NCBI GenBank assembly: GCA_947478455.1
Contig: CANJWR010000014.1
Location: forward strand, 1-42,316
Length of the DNA stretch: 42,316 nucleotides
DNA from: Beijerinckiaceae bacterium
GTDB taxonomy: Bacteria > Pseudomonadota > Alphaproteobacteria > Rhizobiales > Beijerinckiaceae
Direction of reading: 5' to 3'
The translations under genes were made by a program, and so were the position numbers. Of the stretch, positions 27,673-36,152 are shown piece after piece (within the stretch, counting starts at the first letter, position 1; every line of letters starts with the position of its first letter). Below the pieces are notes generated by a model. That model ran no database searches and was not told the DNA's origin. It saw only the letters and a program-made list of their open reading frames with translations.

Positions 27673-29765
27673 GCGACAATCCTCTCGATCAGCAGATTTC
27701 CGAAATCATCGCAGCGCACGCGCCATCCGGACGGTACAATGCTTGTCGCATCCACTTGCTCGACAATCGCCGGCCCTGGCATCGACCAGCCAGGATGCAG
27801 ATCGTCGCGCCGCCAGATTGTTGCGTCGACTGTCTCGACCGGACCGAGAACCAGCGCACGCAGACCGCGCGGCTGCGGCGTCGCCGGATTTGTTACGACC
27901 AGCCTTTGCGAACGATATTTCGGCATGGGCGCCAGTGCCCGAAGACGGTAGCTGACGAGTTCGACGCCCGCATCAGGCGCGCAATGTCCATGCTGGGCCG
28001 CATGCTGGACATGAAAACGTCGCGACATTTCCGAAATATCCTCCGCCCCGACAGGATCGGCGAGGCCTGCGAGCGACACCCGCAATTCATAACCTTGCCC
28101 GGCGTAGCGCAAATCCATGTCGCGCACGTAAGTCACGCCCTTTGCGTCGATTCCTTCCGCCGCCAGTTCAGCGACCGATTGCGCCCGCAGATCGTCGTAA
28201 TTGCGGCTCACATCCTGCGGAACAAGCTCGCTCATATCGCGCAAATCGGATCGCAGATAATCGTGCTGCACATCAGTGCACAGCAATCCCAGCGCCGAGA
28301 ATGCGCCCGGGTTCGGCGGCACCAGCACACGCGGAATGCCGAGTTGTTGCGCAACCTGCGCCGCATGAACTGGCCCCGCGCCGCCGAACGGCACAAGCGT
28401 GAATCCGGTGAGGTCGATTCCACGTTTGGCGGCTTCCACGCGGATCGAATCCACAATGCGTGCATTGACCATCCGCACGATGCCGGACGCCGCAACGCTC
28501 ACATCGACGCCCATCGGCGTGGCGACATGGCGCGCAATGGCGGCGCGCGCCGCATCTACATCTAGCTTCGCGCGACCACCCAGGAAATAGTCCGGGTTCA
28601 ATGCGCCGCAGACCACATCGGCGTCTGTCACTGTCGCCCTGTCGCCGCCGCGTCCGTAACAGGCCGGTCCCGGCGATGCGCCCATGCTGTGAGGTCCGAC
28701 TTCAAGCATGCCGCCCGAATTCACCTGCGCGATGCTGCCGCCACCAGCCGGAATCGTCACCACATCAAGCGCCGGCACGCCCACAACACGCCCGTCGATC
28801 AAGCCTTCCGCCTGTTCGAGCGGTTCGCCGTTTTCGATGAACGCCAGATCGCAACTCGTGCCGCCCACGTCCATGGTGACGATATTGGCCCAGCCCTGCT
28901 CCTTGCCGAGCAGCACGGCAGCGCCGCGCACGCCAGCCGCCGGCCCCGACAGAAGCGTGCGCACCGTGTGGGTTTCGGCATCGGCGACCAGCGGCATGAC
29001 GCCGCCGTTCGATTGCATCAGGAAGCGCTGCTTCGTATGAATCCCGATGGAATCGAGCCCGTCTGACAGACCGCCGCAATAGCGCGCCAGTGCGGGCGCC
29101 AGATAGGCGTTCAGCATCGTGGTGGAAAATCGCGGCCATTCGCGGATGCGCGGCAGAACTGCGCTGGAGCGCGACACGAAAGCGCCGGGCGCGACCTCGC
29201 GAATGATCTGCGCCGCGCGCACCTCGTGCGCAGCATTCATGAAGGAGAACACGAAGCAGACGGCGAAACTCGTTACGCCGGAATCGGCCAGTTCGCGCGC
29301 GCTGCGCCGGACCGCGTCCTCATCGAGAGGCTCAAACTCATGGCCGAGATAGTCAATGCGTCCGCCGATTTCGCGCACGAACTTCGGCCGCGCCAGCGGT
29401 TCGGGCCGGCGAAAGAAATGATCGAACGGGCTGACGCCGTCGCGGCCCTGCGTCTGCACTTCCAGAATGCCGCTCATGTGCGCATTGATCAGCACGCCAA
29501 TCCGCGCGCCTTTCATTTCAAGAAGCGCATTTGTCGTCACGGTTGTGCCGTGTGCGAAAGCGCCGATCTCGTCGGCCGCTATTCCCAGCGCCAGAAATCG
29601 CCCCAGTCCCTCGATCACCGCAACGGACTGGTTGTGCAATGTGCTGGGCAGCTTCTCGACCCGATAGGCGCCGGTCAGCGTGTCGACCAGCACCATGTCG
29701 GTATGCGTGCCGCCCACATCGACACCGACACGATAGCGCAGCGTGCTCAAAGAGGCAGATGTCAT
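27669..29765 (-). CDS. hyuA: Hydantoinase A/oxoprolinase family subunit
   Basis: The 698-residue partner of HyuB carries the ATP-binding actin-like fold. The N-terminal motif YRVGVDVGGTHTDMVLVD binds phosphate, HGTTVTTNALLE follows near residue 75, and MDVGGTSCDLAFIENGE near residue 300 opens the second ATP-binding lobe. VPFGGAGPVHAAQVAQQLGI lies near residue 465. The ATG at 29765 has an AGGAA site. It stands 44 bp downstream of the broken flavin reductase gene on the same strand and overlaps hyuB. It looks intact. The substrate cannot be assigned. Confidence 0.94.
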   Translation of the reverse strand: MTSASLSTLRYRVGVDVGGTHTDMVLVDTLTGAYRVEKLPSTLHNQSVAVIEGLGRFLALGIAADEIGAFAHGTTVTTNALLEMKGARIGVLINAHMSGILEVQTQGRDGVSPFDHFFRRPEPLARPKFVREIGGRIDYLGHEFEPLDEDAVRRSARELADSGVTSFAVCFVFSFMNAAHEVRAAQIIREVAPGAFVSRSSAVLPRIREWPRFSTTMLNAYLAPALARYCGGLSDGLDSIGIHTKQRFLMQSNGGVMPLVADAETHTVRTLLSGPAAGVRGAAVLLGKEQGWANIVTMDVGGTSCDLAFIENGEPLEQAEGLIDGRVVGVPALDVVTIPAGGGSIAQVNSGGMLEVGPHSMGASPGPACYGRGGDRATVTDADVVCGALNPDYFLGGRAKLDVDAARAAIARHVATPMGVDVSVAASGIVRMVNARIVDSIRVEAAKRGIDLTGFTLVPFGGAGPVHAAQVAQQLGIPRVLVPPNPGAFSALGLLCTDVQHDYLRSDLRDMSELVPQDVSRNYDDLRAQSVAELAAEGIDAKGVTYVRDMDLRYAGQGYELRVSLAGLADPVGAEDISEMSRRFHVQHAAQHGHCAPDAGVELVSYRLRALAPMPKYRSQRLVVTNPATPQPRGLRALVLGPVETVDATIWRRDDLHPGWSMPGPAIVEQVDATSIVPSGWRVRCDDFGNLLIERIVA

Positions 29766-29808
29766 GCGGTTTCCTTGCTGCCTCGCCGGCTGAACGCGAT
29801 AGCCGCGA

Positions 29809-30084
29809 TCAGCCGCCGTAGAACACGTTGTCGCCTAGATCCTTCATCTCAAGGATCGCCGCATCGGGACGGCCCGAAAGCGGCCTGTTGAGATGCGCCT
29901 CGACAACTTCCGCCATCTAGCACTTGATGGAGCCCGGCGCTTCCACCAGCCGCGGACCAAAGGCCGATTGCGTCACCCAGTTCACGGTCGCGGCGGCGAT
30001 GTTGCCCTTCCGGTCGTCGGCGGTGAGGACGTAGATCCCGTAGGGGATCATTCTCAAAACGGCCTTCTTGGCGTCGCCGTTCAT
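29809..30084 (-). pseudogene. Decayed flavin reductase-family gene
   Basis: From the ATG at 30084, preceded by a perfect GGAGGAAAC site, 92 codons run to a TGA at 29811-29809, interrupted by one in-frame TAG at 29919-29917 (codon 56). The first 47 residues (MNGDAKKAVLRMIPYGIYVL, then NIAAATVNWVTQSAFGP) match the start of short flavin-reductase-like FMN-binding proteins of about 160 residues. The last 30 (SGRPDAAILEMKDLGDNVFY) match their end. The middle is missing in two in-frame pieces, about 70 residues in total by my recollection of the family. The TAG could have come from AAG. It leads the hyuA-hyuB transcript, so its loss may have left the promoter working for these genes. Confidence 0.85.
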
Positions 30085-30111
30085 GTTTCCTCCGATCGAG
30101 CATGGCTGGTG

Positions 30112-30128
30112 GACAGGATGGTCCTGTC
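30112..30128. promoter_or_regulatory. Inverted repeat upstream of the flavin reductase-hyu unit
   Basis: GACAGGA and TCCTGTC form a perfect 7-3-7 palindrome, 27 bp before the ATG of the flavin reductase remnant. It is a candidate operator for the hyu unit, or part of a small hairpin in the leader. No regulator gene is adjacent and I do not recognise the motif. Confidence 0.4.
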
Positions 30129-30202
30129 TACAGCAAGGAGCCCTGCTGGCTCAACGGCCGCGCTGAACTCGAAACAGTCCAGCTTCGACACAGGTGGTTA
30201 AT

Positions 30203-30227
30203 GGAACCCACCAACTGTCCGGTCGTT
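30203..30227 (+). promoter_or_regulatory. EcfG-type (general stress) promoter motif, candidate
   Basis: GGAAC at 30203-30207 is followed after 16 bases by CGTT at 30224-30227, matching the alphaproteobacterial sigma-EcfG consensus. It points toward nadA but is 330 bp from it, so it would drive a long leader or a separate small RNA ending at the hairpin near 30507. The match is short and may be chance. Confidence 0.35.
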
Positions 30228-30419
30228 TTCCATAAGTTGCGCAATTGGCTATGGGCCGCGAGCCAGCCTGACGCAACATGTCGTGTGAACATTAGGGGAA
30301 AATAGGCCCCTCGGCTGATTCGTGCCCCCTGTGTTCCGGGTTCGGACTTTGCGTTAACGGAGGCCGGGACGAAAATAAAATGCGATCGGCCCTTCAAGTC
30401 GGTCGCCCGGCCACTAGCT

Positions 30420-30440
30420 TTATGCTCAGATTGAGTATAT
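30420..30440. promoter_or_regulatory. NadQ-like operator, distal copy
   Basis: Half-sites TTATGCTCA and TGAGTATAT surround a GAT centre. The second half departs from the perfect palindrome at two positions. It is the upstream copy of the motif next to nadA, 98 bp centre to centre, close to a whole number of helical turns, so a looped or cooperative complex is possible. Assignment to NadQ rests on my memory of the nad operator in this order. Confidence 0.7.
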
Positions 30441-30482
30441 GTAGTCGTCAGTGATGACCTCAGGGTCAGACAGCGTTAGTGC

Positions 30483-30508
30483 GTCCGCATGTTCGGCGGA
30501 CGTTTTTT
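30483..30508 (+). terminator. Terminator-like hairpin in the nadA leader
   Basis: GTCCGC (30483-30488) pairs with GCGGAC (30496-30501) over a 7-base loop, followed by G and six T. It lies between the two operator copies and 53 bp before nadA. It either ends transcripts coming from upstream or acts as an attenuator. The nadA promoter could also lie downstream of it, overlapping the proximal operator. Confidence 0.6.
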
Positions 30509-30517
30509 CGGACCTTC

Positions 30518-30538
30518 TTATGCTCAGACTGAGCATAA
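30518..30538. promoter_or_regulatory. NadQ-like operator, proximal copy (perfect palindrome)
   Basis: TTATGCTCA, a GAC centre and TGAGCATAA form a perfect 9-3-9 palindrome that ends 22 bp before the nadA start codon. It resembles the operator of NadQ, the repressor of quinolinate synthesis genes in Hyphomicrobiales. A repressor bound here would block promoter or early elongation. The nadQ gene itself is not in the window. Confidence 0.78.
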
Positions 30539-30560
30539 GAGTTTGGAAAGGGAGTAGATC

Positions 30561-31649
30561 ATGCAGGGTCAGCTCGCGACCGGTATCCGCCCGAAGGCCC
30601 CTCCGGTGGTCCCGACTTTGTCGGCGGCCGCACAACGGCTTGGCGTCCTCCCCATGCCGAACCTTGCCTGGACCCCCGAGGTCGAGCGCGAGACTGCGCA
30701 TCTCTACGAAAAGGTGAAGGCCATCATCCCGCCGGTGGAATGGCCCTTCCATGCGCCTTACGTGAAGGCCATCAACGATCTGAAGAAAGAGCGCAACGCG
30801 GTCATTCTGGCGCACAACTACCAGACGCCGGAAATCTACAATTGCGTCGCCGACGTTGTCGGCGACTCGCTGCAGCTCGCCAAGCTGGCCGCGAAGTCCG
30901 ACGCCGACATCATCATTCAGGGCGGCGTCCACTTCATGGCCGAAACGTCGAAGCTGCTGAACCCGAACAAGACCGTGCTGATCCCCGACAGCAAGGCCGG
31001 CTGCTCGCTGGCCGAGTCGATCACCGGCGCGGACGTTCGTCTGCTGCGCGAGCGTTACCCCGGCGTGCCGGTGGTGGCCTACGTCAACACCTCTGCTGAG
31101 GTGAAGGCGGAAGTCGACATCTGCTGCACGTCTTCCAATGCGCTCAAGATCGTCGAAAGCCTCGGCTCCGACCGTGTCATATTCCTGCCTGATCAATATC
31201 TGGCGAAGAACGTGCAGGCGCAGACGAAAGTGAATATCATCGCCTGGCACGGCGCGTGTGAGGTTCACGAGCGCTTCACTGCGGAAGAATTGATGCGCTA
31301 CCGGGCCGATGATCCGTCGATCAAGATTATCGCGCATCCCGAATGCCCGCCGGAAGTGGTCGCTGTCAGCGACTTCACCGGCTCGACAGCTGCGATGATC
31401 GACTATGTGAAGACCCGCAAGCCCCGGCGCGTGCTGATGGTCACCGAATGTTCGATGGCCGACAATGTGGCGTCCGAGACGACCGGTACGGAATTCGTCC
31501 GCCCGTGCAATCTCTGCCCGCACATGAAGCGGATCACGCTGCCGAAGATCCTCGACAGCCTGGTGTACCTCCGTGAGGAAGTGACCATCGATCCGGCGTT
31601 GGCCGAACGCGCCCGCCTCAGCGTGCAGCGGATGATCGATATCGGGTGA
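30561..31649 (+). CDS. nadA: Quinolinate synthase NadA
   Basis: NadA condenses iminoaspartate with dihydroxyacetone phosphate to give quinolinate, the second step of de novo NAD synthesis. It uses a [4Fe-4S] cluster. The 362-residue product starts with ATG after GGGAG. The three likely cluster ligands are Cys148 (KAGCSLAE), Cys233 (HGACEVH) and Cys319 (NLCPHM). Family motifs [22 protein letters not shown] and CSMADNV are present. Two operator palindromes lie upstream. nadB follows after a 145-bp gap that contains a REP-like element; nadC is not found behind it. Confidence 0.97.
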   Translation: MQGQLATGIRPKAPPVVPTLSAAAQRLGVLPMPNLAWTPEVERETAHLYEKVKAIIPPVEWPFHAPYVKAINDLKKERNAVILAHNYQTPEIYNCVADVVGDSLQLAKLAAKSDADIIIQGGVHFMAETSKLLNPNKTVLIPDSKAGCSLAESITGADVRLLRERYPGVPVVAYVNTSAEVKAEVDICCTSSNALKIVESLGSDRVIFLPDQYLAKNVQAQTKVNIIAWHGACEVHERFTAEELMRYRADDPSIKIIAHPECPPEVVAVSDFTGSTAAMIDYVKTRKPRRVLMVTECSMADNVASETTGTEFVRPCNLCPHMKRITLPKILDSLVYLREEVTIDPALAERARLSVQRMIDIG

Positions 31650-31660
31650 ACGAACACTCC

Positions 31661-31750
31661 CCCTCTCCCCGCAAGCGGGGAGAGGGCCAGGGTGAGGGGC
31701 CGATCGCAAAGTTTCACTCCTCCTCCACGCCCCTCATCCGGCCTTCGGCC
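31661..31750. repeat. REP/RIME-like palindromic element between nadA and nadB
   Basis: A 12-bp perfect stem (CCCTCTCCCCGC 31661-31672 with its complement 31675-31686) is followed by a longer arm, TGAGGGGC at 31693-31700 pairing with GCCCCTCA at 31729-31736, and a short hairpin GGCCTTCGGCC at 31740-31750. The wording CCCTCATCCGGCCTTCGGCCACCTTCTCC is shared by interspersed palindromic repeats of rhizobia. It sits inside the nadA-nadB transcript and could partly stop or stabilise it. Confidence 0.8.
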
Positions 31751-31794
31751 ACCTTCTCCCTGCGAACAGGACGAAGGCAAAAGGGCTTCGCTAC

Positions 31795-33324
31795 ATGCCT
31801 TCCCCCATCCTGATCGTCGGCGGCGGACTCGCAGGTCTTTTCTGCGCCCTGAAACTCAGCCCCCGCCCAGTCACCCTTCTGGCCTCAGCCCCCATCGGGC
31901 AGGGCGCATCCTCCGCCTGGGCACAGGGCGGGGTGGCGGCTGCGATGTCGGAAGGCGATAGCCCCGAGAAGCATACCGAAGACACCGTGATCGCCGGCGC
32001 CGGAACGGTGGATCGTCAGGTCGTGCTCGACATGGCGCGCGAGGCGTCGGACCGCATTCACGACCTGCTCGCCTACGGGGTTCCTTTCGACCGCGACCTC
32101 GAAGGCAGGCTCTTGCAATCGCGCGAGGCGGCCCACAGCGAACGACGCATTGTGCGCGTGAAAGGCGACGCAGCCGGCAAGGCGATCATGGAGGCGCTCG
32201 TCGCCGCCGTTCATCGCACCCCGTCGATCACCCTGCGCGAGGGCTATACTGCGGAAGAACTGATCGTCGAAAACGGGCGCGTCGGCGGCGTATATGCGCG
32301 AGGAAAAGACGGGCTGCTGCAGGCATTCCCGGCCGCCGCCACCGTACTGGCGACCGGCGGCATCGGCCAGCTTTACCGCGTCACCACCAACCCGCCCGAA
32401 GCGCGTGGTCTTGGCCTAGCCATCGCCGCACAGGTCGGCGCGATCATCGCCGACGCCGAATTCGTGCAGTTTCACCCCACCGCCATCGACATTGGCCGCG
32501 ATCCAGCCCCTCTGGCGACCGAGGCGCTGCGCGGAGATGGCGCGACGCTGATCAACAGCGCGGGCGAACGCTTCATGCTGGCCATCCACCCGGACGCCGA
32601 ACTCGCCCCGCGCGATATTGTAGCGCGCGGCGTCTTTGCCGAACTGGCTGCCGGTCGCGGGGCATATCTGGATGCCCGGGCCGCCATCGGGCCAGAATTC
32701 CCGCACCTGTTCCCGACAGTTTACGCCAGTTGCGTCTCGGCCGGCATCGATCCCGTCACGACGCCCATACCGGTTTCGCCTGCCGAACATTATCATATGG
32801 GCGGCATCGCCACGGATGCCCGCGGCCAAACCTCCCTGCCGGGCTTGTGGGCGGCGGGCGAGGTCGCCTCGACGGGGGTTCACGGCGCAAACCGGCTTGC
32901 GTCGAATTCGCTGCTCGAAGCGGTCGTGTTCGCCGCCCGTATAGCGGACGACCTGAAATCGAACGATGAACCGGCCCCGGTTCCACCGGTGCACGCGCTG
33001 TCGCCTGCGAGTCCGTCCGAACCTCAACTGATCTCGCGCCTGCGCGCCGTCATGCAGGACCATGCGGGCGTCATCCGCGACAAGCAGGGGCTGGAAGAAG
33101 GGCTGCGTCAGATTTTGGCTCTGGAAAAGATCGCCCAAAACCCGACCACCCGCGCCATGATTGCCACCGCCTTGCTGGTTCTGGCCGGCGGCCTGACCCG
33201 GCGCGAAAGCCGGGGCGGCCATTTCCGGGCCGATTTCACCGCTCCCGATCCGGCGCAGGCCAGCCGGTCCATGACGACGCTCGCACAGGCCCGCCGGATC
33301 GCCGCCGCCGTGACGCTTGCCTGA
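31795..33324 (+). CDS. nadB: L-aspartate oxidase NadB
   Basis: NadB oxidises L-aspartate to iminoaspartate, which NadA uses. The 509-residue flavoprotein has the FAD dinucleotide motif GGGLAGL at residues 8-14 and [13 protein letters not shown] at about 39-51. Active-site segments [32 protein letters not shown], and [19 protein letters not shown] follow in the usual order. The C-terminal helical domain ends with [11 protein letters not shown], typical of the fumarate reductase/aspartate oxidase fold. AAGGG lies 10 bases upstream of the ATG. It is slightly shorter at the N-terminus than E. coli NadB but complete. nadC is missing downstream. Confidence 0.96.
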   Translation: MPSPILIVGGGLAGLFCALKLSPRPVTLLASAPIGQGASSAWAQGGVAAAMSEGDSPEKHTEDTVIAGAGTVDRQVVLDMAREASDRIHDLLAYGVPFDRDLEGRLLQSREAAHSERRIVRVKGDAAGKAIMEALVAAVHRTPSITLREGYTAEELIVENGRVGGVYARGKDGLLQAFPAAATVLATGGIGQLYRVTTNPPEARGLGLAIAAQVGAIIADAEFVQFHPTAIDIGRDPAPLATEALRGDGATLINSAGERFMLAIHPDAELAPRDIVARGVFAELAAGRGAYLDARAAIGPEFPHLFPTVYASCVSAGIDPVTTPIPVSPAEHYHMGGIATDARGQTSLPGLWAAGEVASTGVHGANRLASNSLLEAVVFAARIADDLKSNDEPAPVPPVHALSPASPSEPQLISRLRAVMQDHAGVIRDKQGLEEGLRQILALEKIAQNPTTRAMIATALLVLAGGLTRRESRGGHFRADFTAPDPAQASRSMTTLAQARRIAAAVTLA

Positions 33325-33469
33325 ACCATCTGCTCGCGAAACCTTGTCCGCCAACCACTTGCCGTGGCGGCTCAAAACCGCCATGGTCCGGGGCGAATCT
33401 GGCGTTCCGGTTTGCTGCTGCCGCCTCGACCGGGGCGGGCCTGACCGGACGTAACTATCAACGAGAAAG

Positions 33470-35266
33470 ATGGATCTCGTGCCGTTCGATTTCACGTCCC
33501 AATCTGCCTCGACGCGCCCCGCGGCCCGCCGTTTCCGCGCAGCCTTGCTGGCCGGCCTTTTCGGCCTTGTGGCTGTGGGGCCTTCGCAAGCAGCCACGCC
33601 GCAGCGACAGACCAAATCCGTACCCCGCCCGTTTCAGGTCAGCAGCAGCCCGGCCGGCAACTATTTGTCGGCGCTCTCCGCTGGTTTCCAGCGCGATACG
33701 GCTGCGGCCTCGACCTTCTTCCGGGAGGTACTGCGCCACGATCCCCGCAATGCGGAAATCATCGAACGCGCCTTTGTGGCGACGCTCGCCAACGGCAATG
33801 TGCCGGAAGCCTTTGGCCTCGCTGAACGGCTCGTGGCGCGCGACAAGGCAAACGGTCTCGGCCATCTGGTGCTGGGCGTGCGCGCCATCAAGGCGCGCCA
33901 GTTTTCGACCGCGCGTGGAGAACTCGCCAAGTCCGGCAGCAATCGGCAGCGCGACATCACCGCGATCCTGCTCGGCGCCTGGACCTATGTAGGCTCCAAC
34001 GATTACAAGCGCGCGCTCGATACGCTCGATCAGTTGAAAGACCCGCGTTTCGCCGGCTTCCGCGACTATCATGCGGCGCTCATCGCGGACATTTCCAAGA
34101 ATGTCCCCGAAGCCACGAAGCGCATGAAGGCCGCCTACGAAAGCGAGAAGAACACGCTGCGCGTCGTCGACGCCTATGCGCGCTTCCTGTCTCGTCAGGG
34201 CCAGATCGAGGAAGCCAAAAAGGTCTATCAGGCTTTCGAAGAACTGGTTCCCCGGCATCCGCTCGTCGCCAGCGCCCTCGCGACACTCGACACAGCAAAG
34301 CCGTTGCCCGCCACAGTAAAGAACTCCCAGCAGGGCGCCGCAGAAGTTCTTTATGGTCTGGGCTCCGCCGGCAATCGGCAGGGCGACGAACTCGCCGCCG
34401 TTATTTATCTGCGCCTCTCACAGCATCTGGAAGCCGACAATCCGCTCGCGATCGTGACGCTGGCCAGCCTTTACGAGAATCTGAAGCAGTACGAAGCCGC
34501 CATCGACATTTATGAAACGATGCCGGAACAGTCGCCGCTGCGGTCCAACGCCGACATCCAGATCGGCCTGCTGCTGGAAACACTCGGTCGCGGCGATGAA
34601 GCCGTGAAGCATCTTGTCGCCATGACGGCAGATCATCCGAAGGACACCGAAGCCCTCAACGCGCTCGCCAATCTGCAGCGTTCGCGCAAGGACTTTGCGG
34701 CCGCAGTGACCACCTACACGAAGGTGCTCGAACTTTCGCCGGCGAACGAGCGCTCGCTTTGGCCGGTCTATTACTTCCGGGCCATTTCGTATGAACGTCA
34801 GAAGATGTGGCCGAAGGCAGAGGCCGACTTCCAGAAGGCTCTCGAACTTTTCCCGAACCAGCCGCTGGTTCTGAACTATCTGGGCTATTCGTGGGTCGAT
34901 CAGGGGCTGCATCTGGAAGAAGCCTTCCGGATGCTCCAGAAGGCTGTCGAACTGCGCCCGACTGACGGCTATATCGTCGACAGTCTCGGCTGGGGTCACT
35001 ACAAGCTGGGTCGCTACGAGGAGGCGCTGCGCGAACTCGAACGCGCCGTCGAACTCAAGCCCGGCGATCCGACCATCAACGATCACCTCGGCGATGTGTA
35101 CTGGAAGACCGGCCGCAAGCTGGAAGCGGTTTTCCAGTGGAACCACGCGCGTGATCTGAATCCGGAGCCAGACGAACTGCCGCGCATTCTGGAGAAGATC
35201 AAGAACGGCATGGGCGACGACGTGAAGCCGGCCTCTGTGACCGAACAGCCGAAAAACGGCGGTTGA
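33470..35266 (+). CDS. Exported tetratricopeptide-repeat protein
   Basis: The 598-residue protein has a signal peptide (basic RRFRAALL, hydrophobic core, AxA near residue 43) and then a chain of TPR-like helical pairs through to residue 570. The last units, such as LVLNYLGYSWVDQG, YIVDSLGWGHYKLGRYEEALRELERAV and TINDHLGDVYWKTGRKLEAV, are the best conserved and mark a family common in alphaproteobacteria, where the gene is usually beside ispE. Such proteins are thought to act in envelope assembly, but no role is proven. The start ATG has a weak GAGAAAG site. ispE begins 20 bp after its stop. Confidence 0.88.
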   Translation: MDLVPFDFTSQSASTRPAARRFRAALLAGLFGLVAVGPSQAATPQRQTKSVPRPFQVSSSPAGNYLSALSAGFQRDTAAASTFFREVLRHDPRNAEIIERAFVATLANGNVPEAFGLAERLVARDKANGLGHLVLGVRAIKARQFSTARGELAKSGSNRQRDITAILLGAWTYVGSNDYKRALDTLDQLKDPRFAGFRDYHAALIADISKNVPEATKRMKAAYESEKNTLRVVDAYARFLSRQGQIEEAKKVYQAFEELVPRHPLVASALATLDTAKPLPATVKNSQQGAAEVLYGLGSAGNRQGDELAAVIYLRLSQHLEADNPLAIVTLASLYENLKQYEAAIDIYETMPEQSPLRSNADIQIGLLLETLGRGDEAVKHLVAMTADHPKDTEALNALANLQRSRKDFAAAVTTYTKVLELSPANERSLWPVYYFRAISYERQKMWPKAEADFQKALELFPNQPLVLNYLGYSWVDQGLHLEEAFRMLQKAVELRPTDGYIVDSLGWGHYKLGRYEEALRELERAVELKPGDPTINDHLGDVYWKTGRKLEAVFQWNHARDLNPEPDELPRILEKIKNGMGDDVKPASVTEQPKNGG

Positions 35267-35285
35267 TTTCGCAAGGCGTGCAGCC

Positions 35286-36152
35286 GTGACTCTCGTCAGC
35301 CGCGCGCCGGCGAAGATCAACCTGTCGCTGCATATCGTCGGCAGACGCCCGGACGGCTATCATGAACTCGAAAGCCTGGTGGTCTTTGCGGGCGCTGGCG
35401 ACACGCTTTCGCTGACGCCCGCCGACAAACTTTCCTTTTCCGCCGAAGGCCCCACCGCCGCGCTGGCCGGCCCCGCCGACGACAATCTGGTCTTGCGCGC
35501 GGCGCGCCTGCTCGGCGAACAGGTGGAAATCCGCACCGGCACCTTTCATCTCGTCAAACGATTGCCGGTCGCTGCAGGCGTTGGCGGCGGCTCGTCGGAT
35601 GCGGCTGCAGCGCTGCGGCTTCTGGCCGACGCCAATGCGATTTCGCACGATGATCCGCACATCATGGCCGCCGCGCGCCGCGCCGGCTCCGATGTGCCCG
35701 TCTGCATCGACGCACGCGCCCGCATGATGCGCGGCGCAGGCGATGCGCTGGGCGCGCGCTTGCGCCTGCCGCCCCTGTTTGCTGTGCTGATCAATCCGCG
35801 CACGCCGGTCGAAACCGCGCCGGTATTCGCCCGCCTCGGCCTTGCGCGCGGCGAGACGCTAAAGGGTATGCCGCACCCTTTTGTGCCGGACAATCTCACG
35901 CAGGCGCAATTGATCGAACTGCTTTCGCAAACCCGCAATGACCTACAGGCCGCCGCCACGGAAATCGCGCCCGTGATTGCTGACGTGATCGAAGCCCTGA
36001 GGGCAACGCCAGATTGCAGACTGGCCCGCATGTCGGGCTCAGGCGCAACCTGCTTTGGGCTGTTCGAAACCTGCCATCAAGCCGCGCGCGCAGCGGCGCA
36101 GATTCGCGCACGCCGCGCAGGATGGTGGATCAGGCCGACGCTGCTGCGTTGA
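35286..36152 (+). CDS. ispE: 4-diphosphocytidyl-2-C-methyl-D-erythritol kinase IspE
   Basis: IspE phosphorylates the MEP-pathway intermediate CDP-methylerythritol, on the way to isoprenoid precursors. The 288-residue GHMP kinase starts with GTG at 35286. It shows APAKINLSLHIVGRRPDGYHEL at the N-terminus and the ATP loop PVAAGVGGGSSDAAAALR near residue 95. The third GHMP motif, MSGSGATCFGLF, is near residue 250. No strong ribosome site is present, so it may depend on translation of the TPR gene. Its TGA is directly followed by the stop of the convergent hydrolase: TGATCA serves as both stop codons. Confidence 0.95.
   Translation: MTLVSRAPAKINLSLHIVGRRPDGYHELESLVVFAGAGDTLSLTPADKLSFSAEGPTAALAGPADDNLVLRAARLLGEQVEIRTGTFHLVKRLPVAAGVGGGSSDAAAALRLLADANAISHDDPHIMAAARRAGSDVPVCIDARARMMRGAGDALGARLRLPPLFAVLINPRTPVETAPVFARLGLARGETLKGMPHPFVPDNLTQAQLIELLSQTRNDLQAAATEIAPVIADVIEALRATPDCRLARMSGSGATCFGLFETCHQAARAAAQIRARRAGWWIRPTLLR

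Larger units (their letters stand above)
30085..30560. other. 476-bp divergent control region between hyu and nadA
   Basis: No convincing gene lies here; a reverse frame at 30128-30397 has no ribosome site or family look. The stretch holds an inverted repeat near the hyu side, an EcfG-like promoter motif at 30203-30227, a long stem (GGCCGGG 30362-30368 with CCCGGCC 30406-30412), two operator-like palindromes and a terminator-like hairpin. GC is lower than in the flanks. It must contain the promoters for both nadA and the hyu unit. Confidence 0.7.

Noticed and set aside
29917-29919. In-frame TAG in the flavin reductase remnant as a recoded codon
   Set aside because: The middle of the protein is also missing, so decay explains it; TAG recoding is not expected in this order and no pylT/pylS genes are seen.
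30128-30397. 89-codon minus-strand frame in the hyu-nadA gap
   Set aside because: No ribosome site, no conserved pattern, and it overlaps regulatory palindromes.
33360-33405. Hairpin-like GTGGCGG...CCGCCAT after nadB as a terminator
   Set aside because: It has a mismatch and no T-run, so a Rho-independent terminator is not supported.
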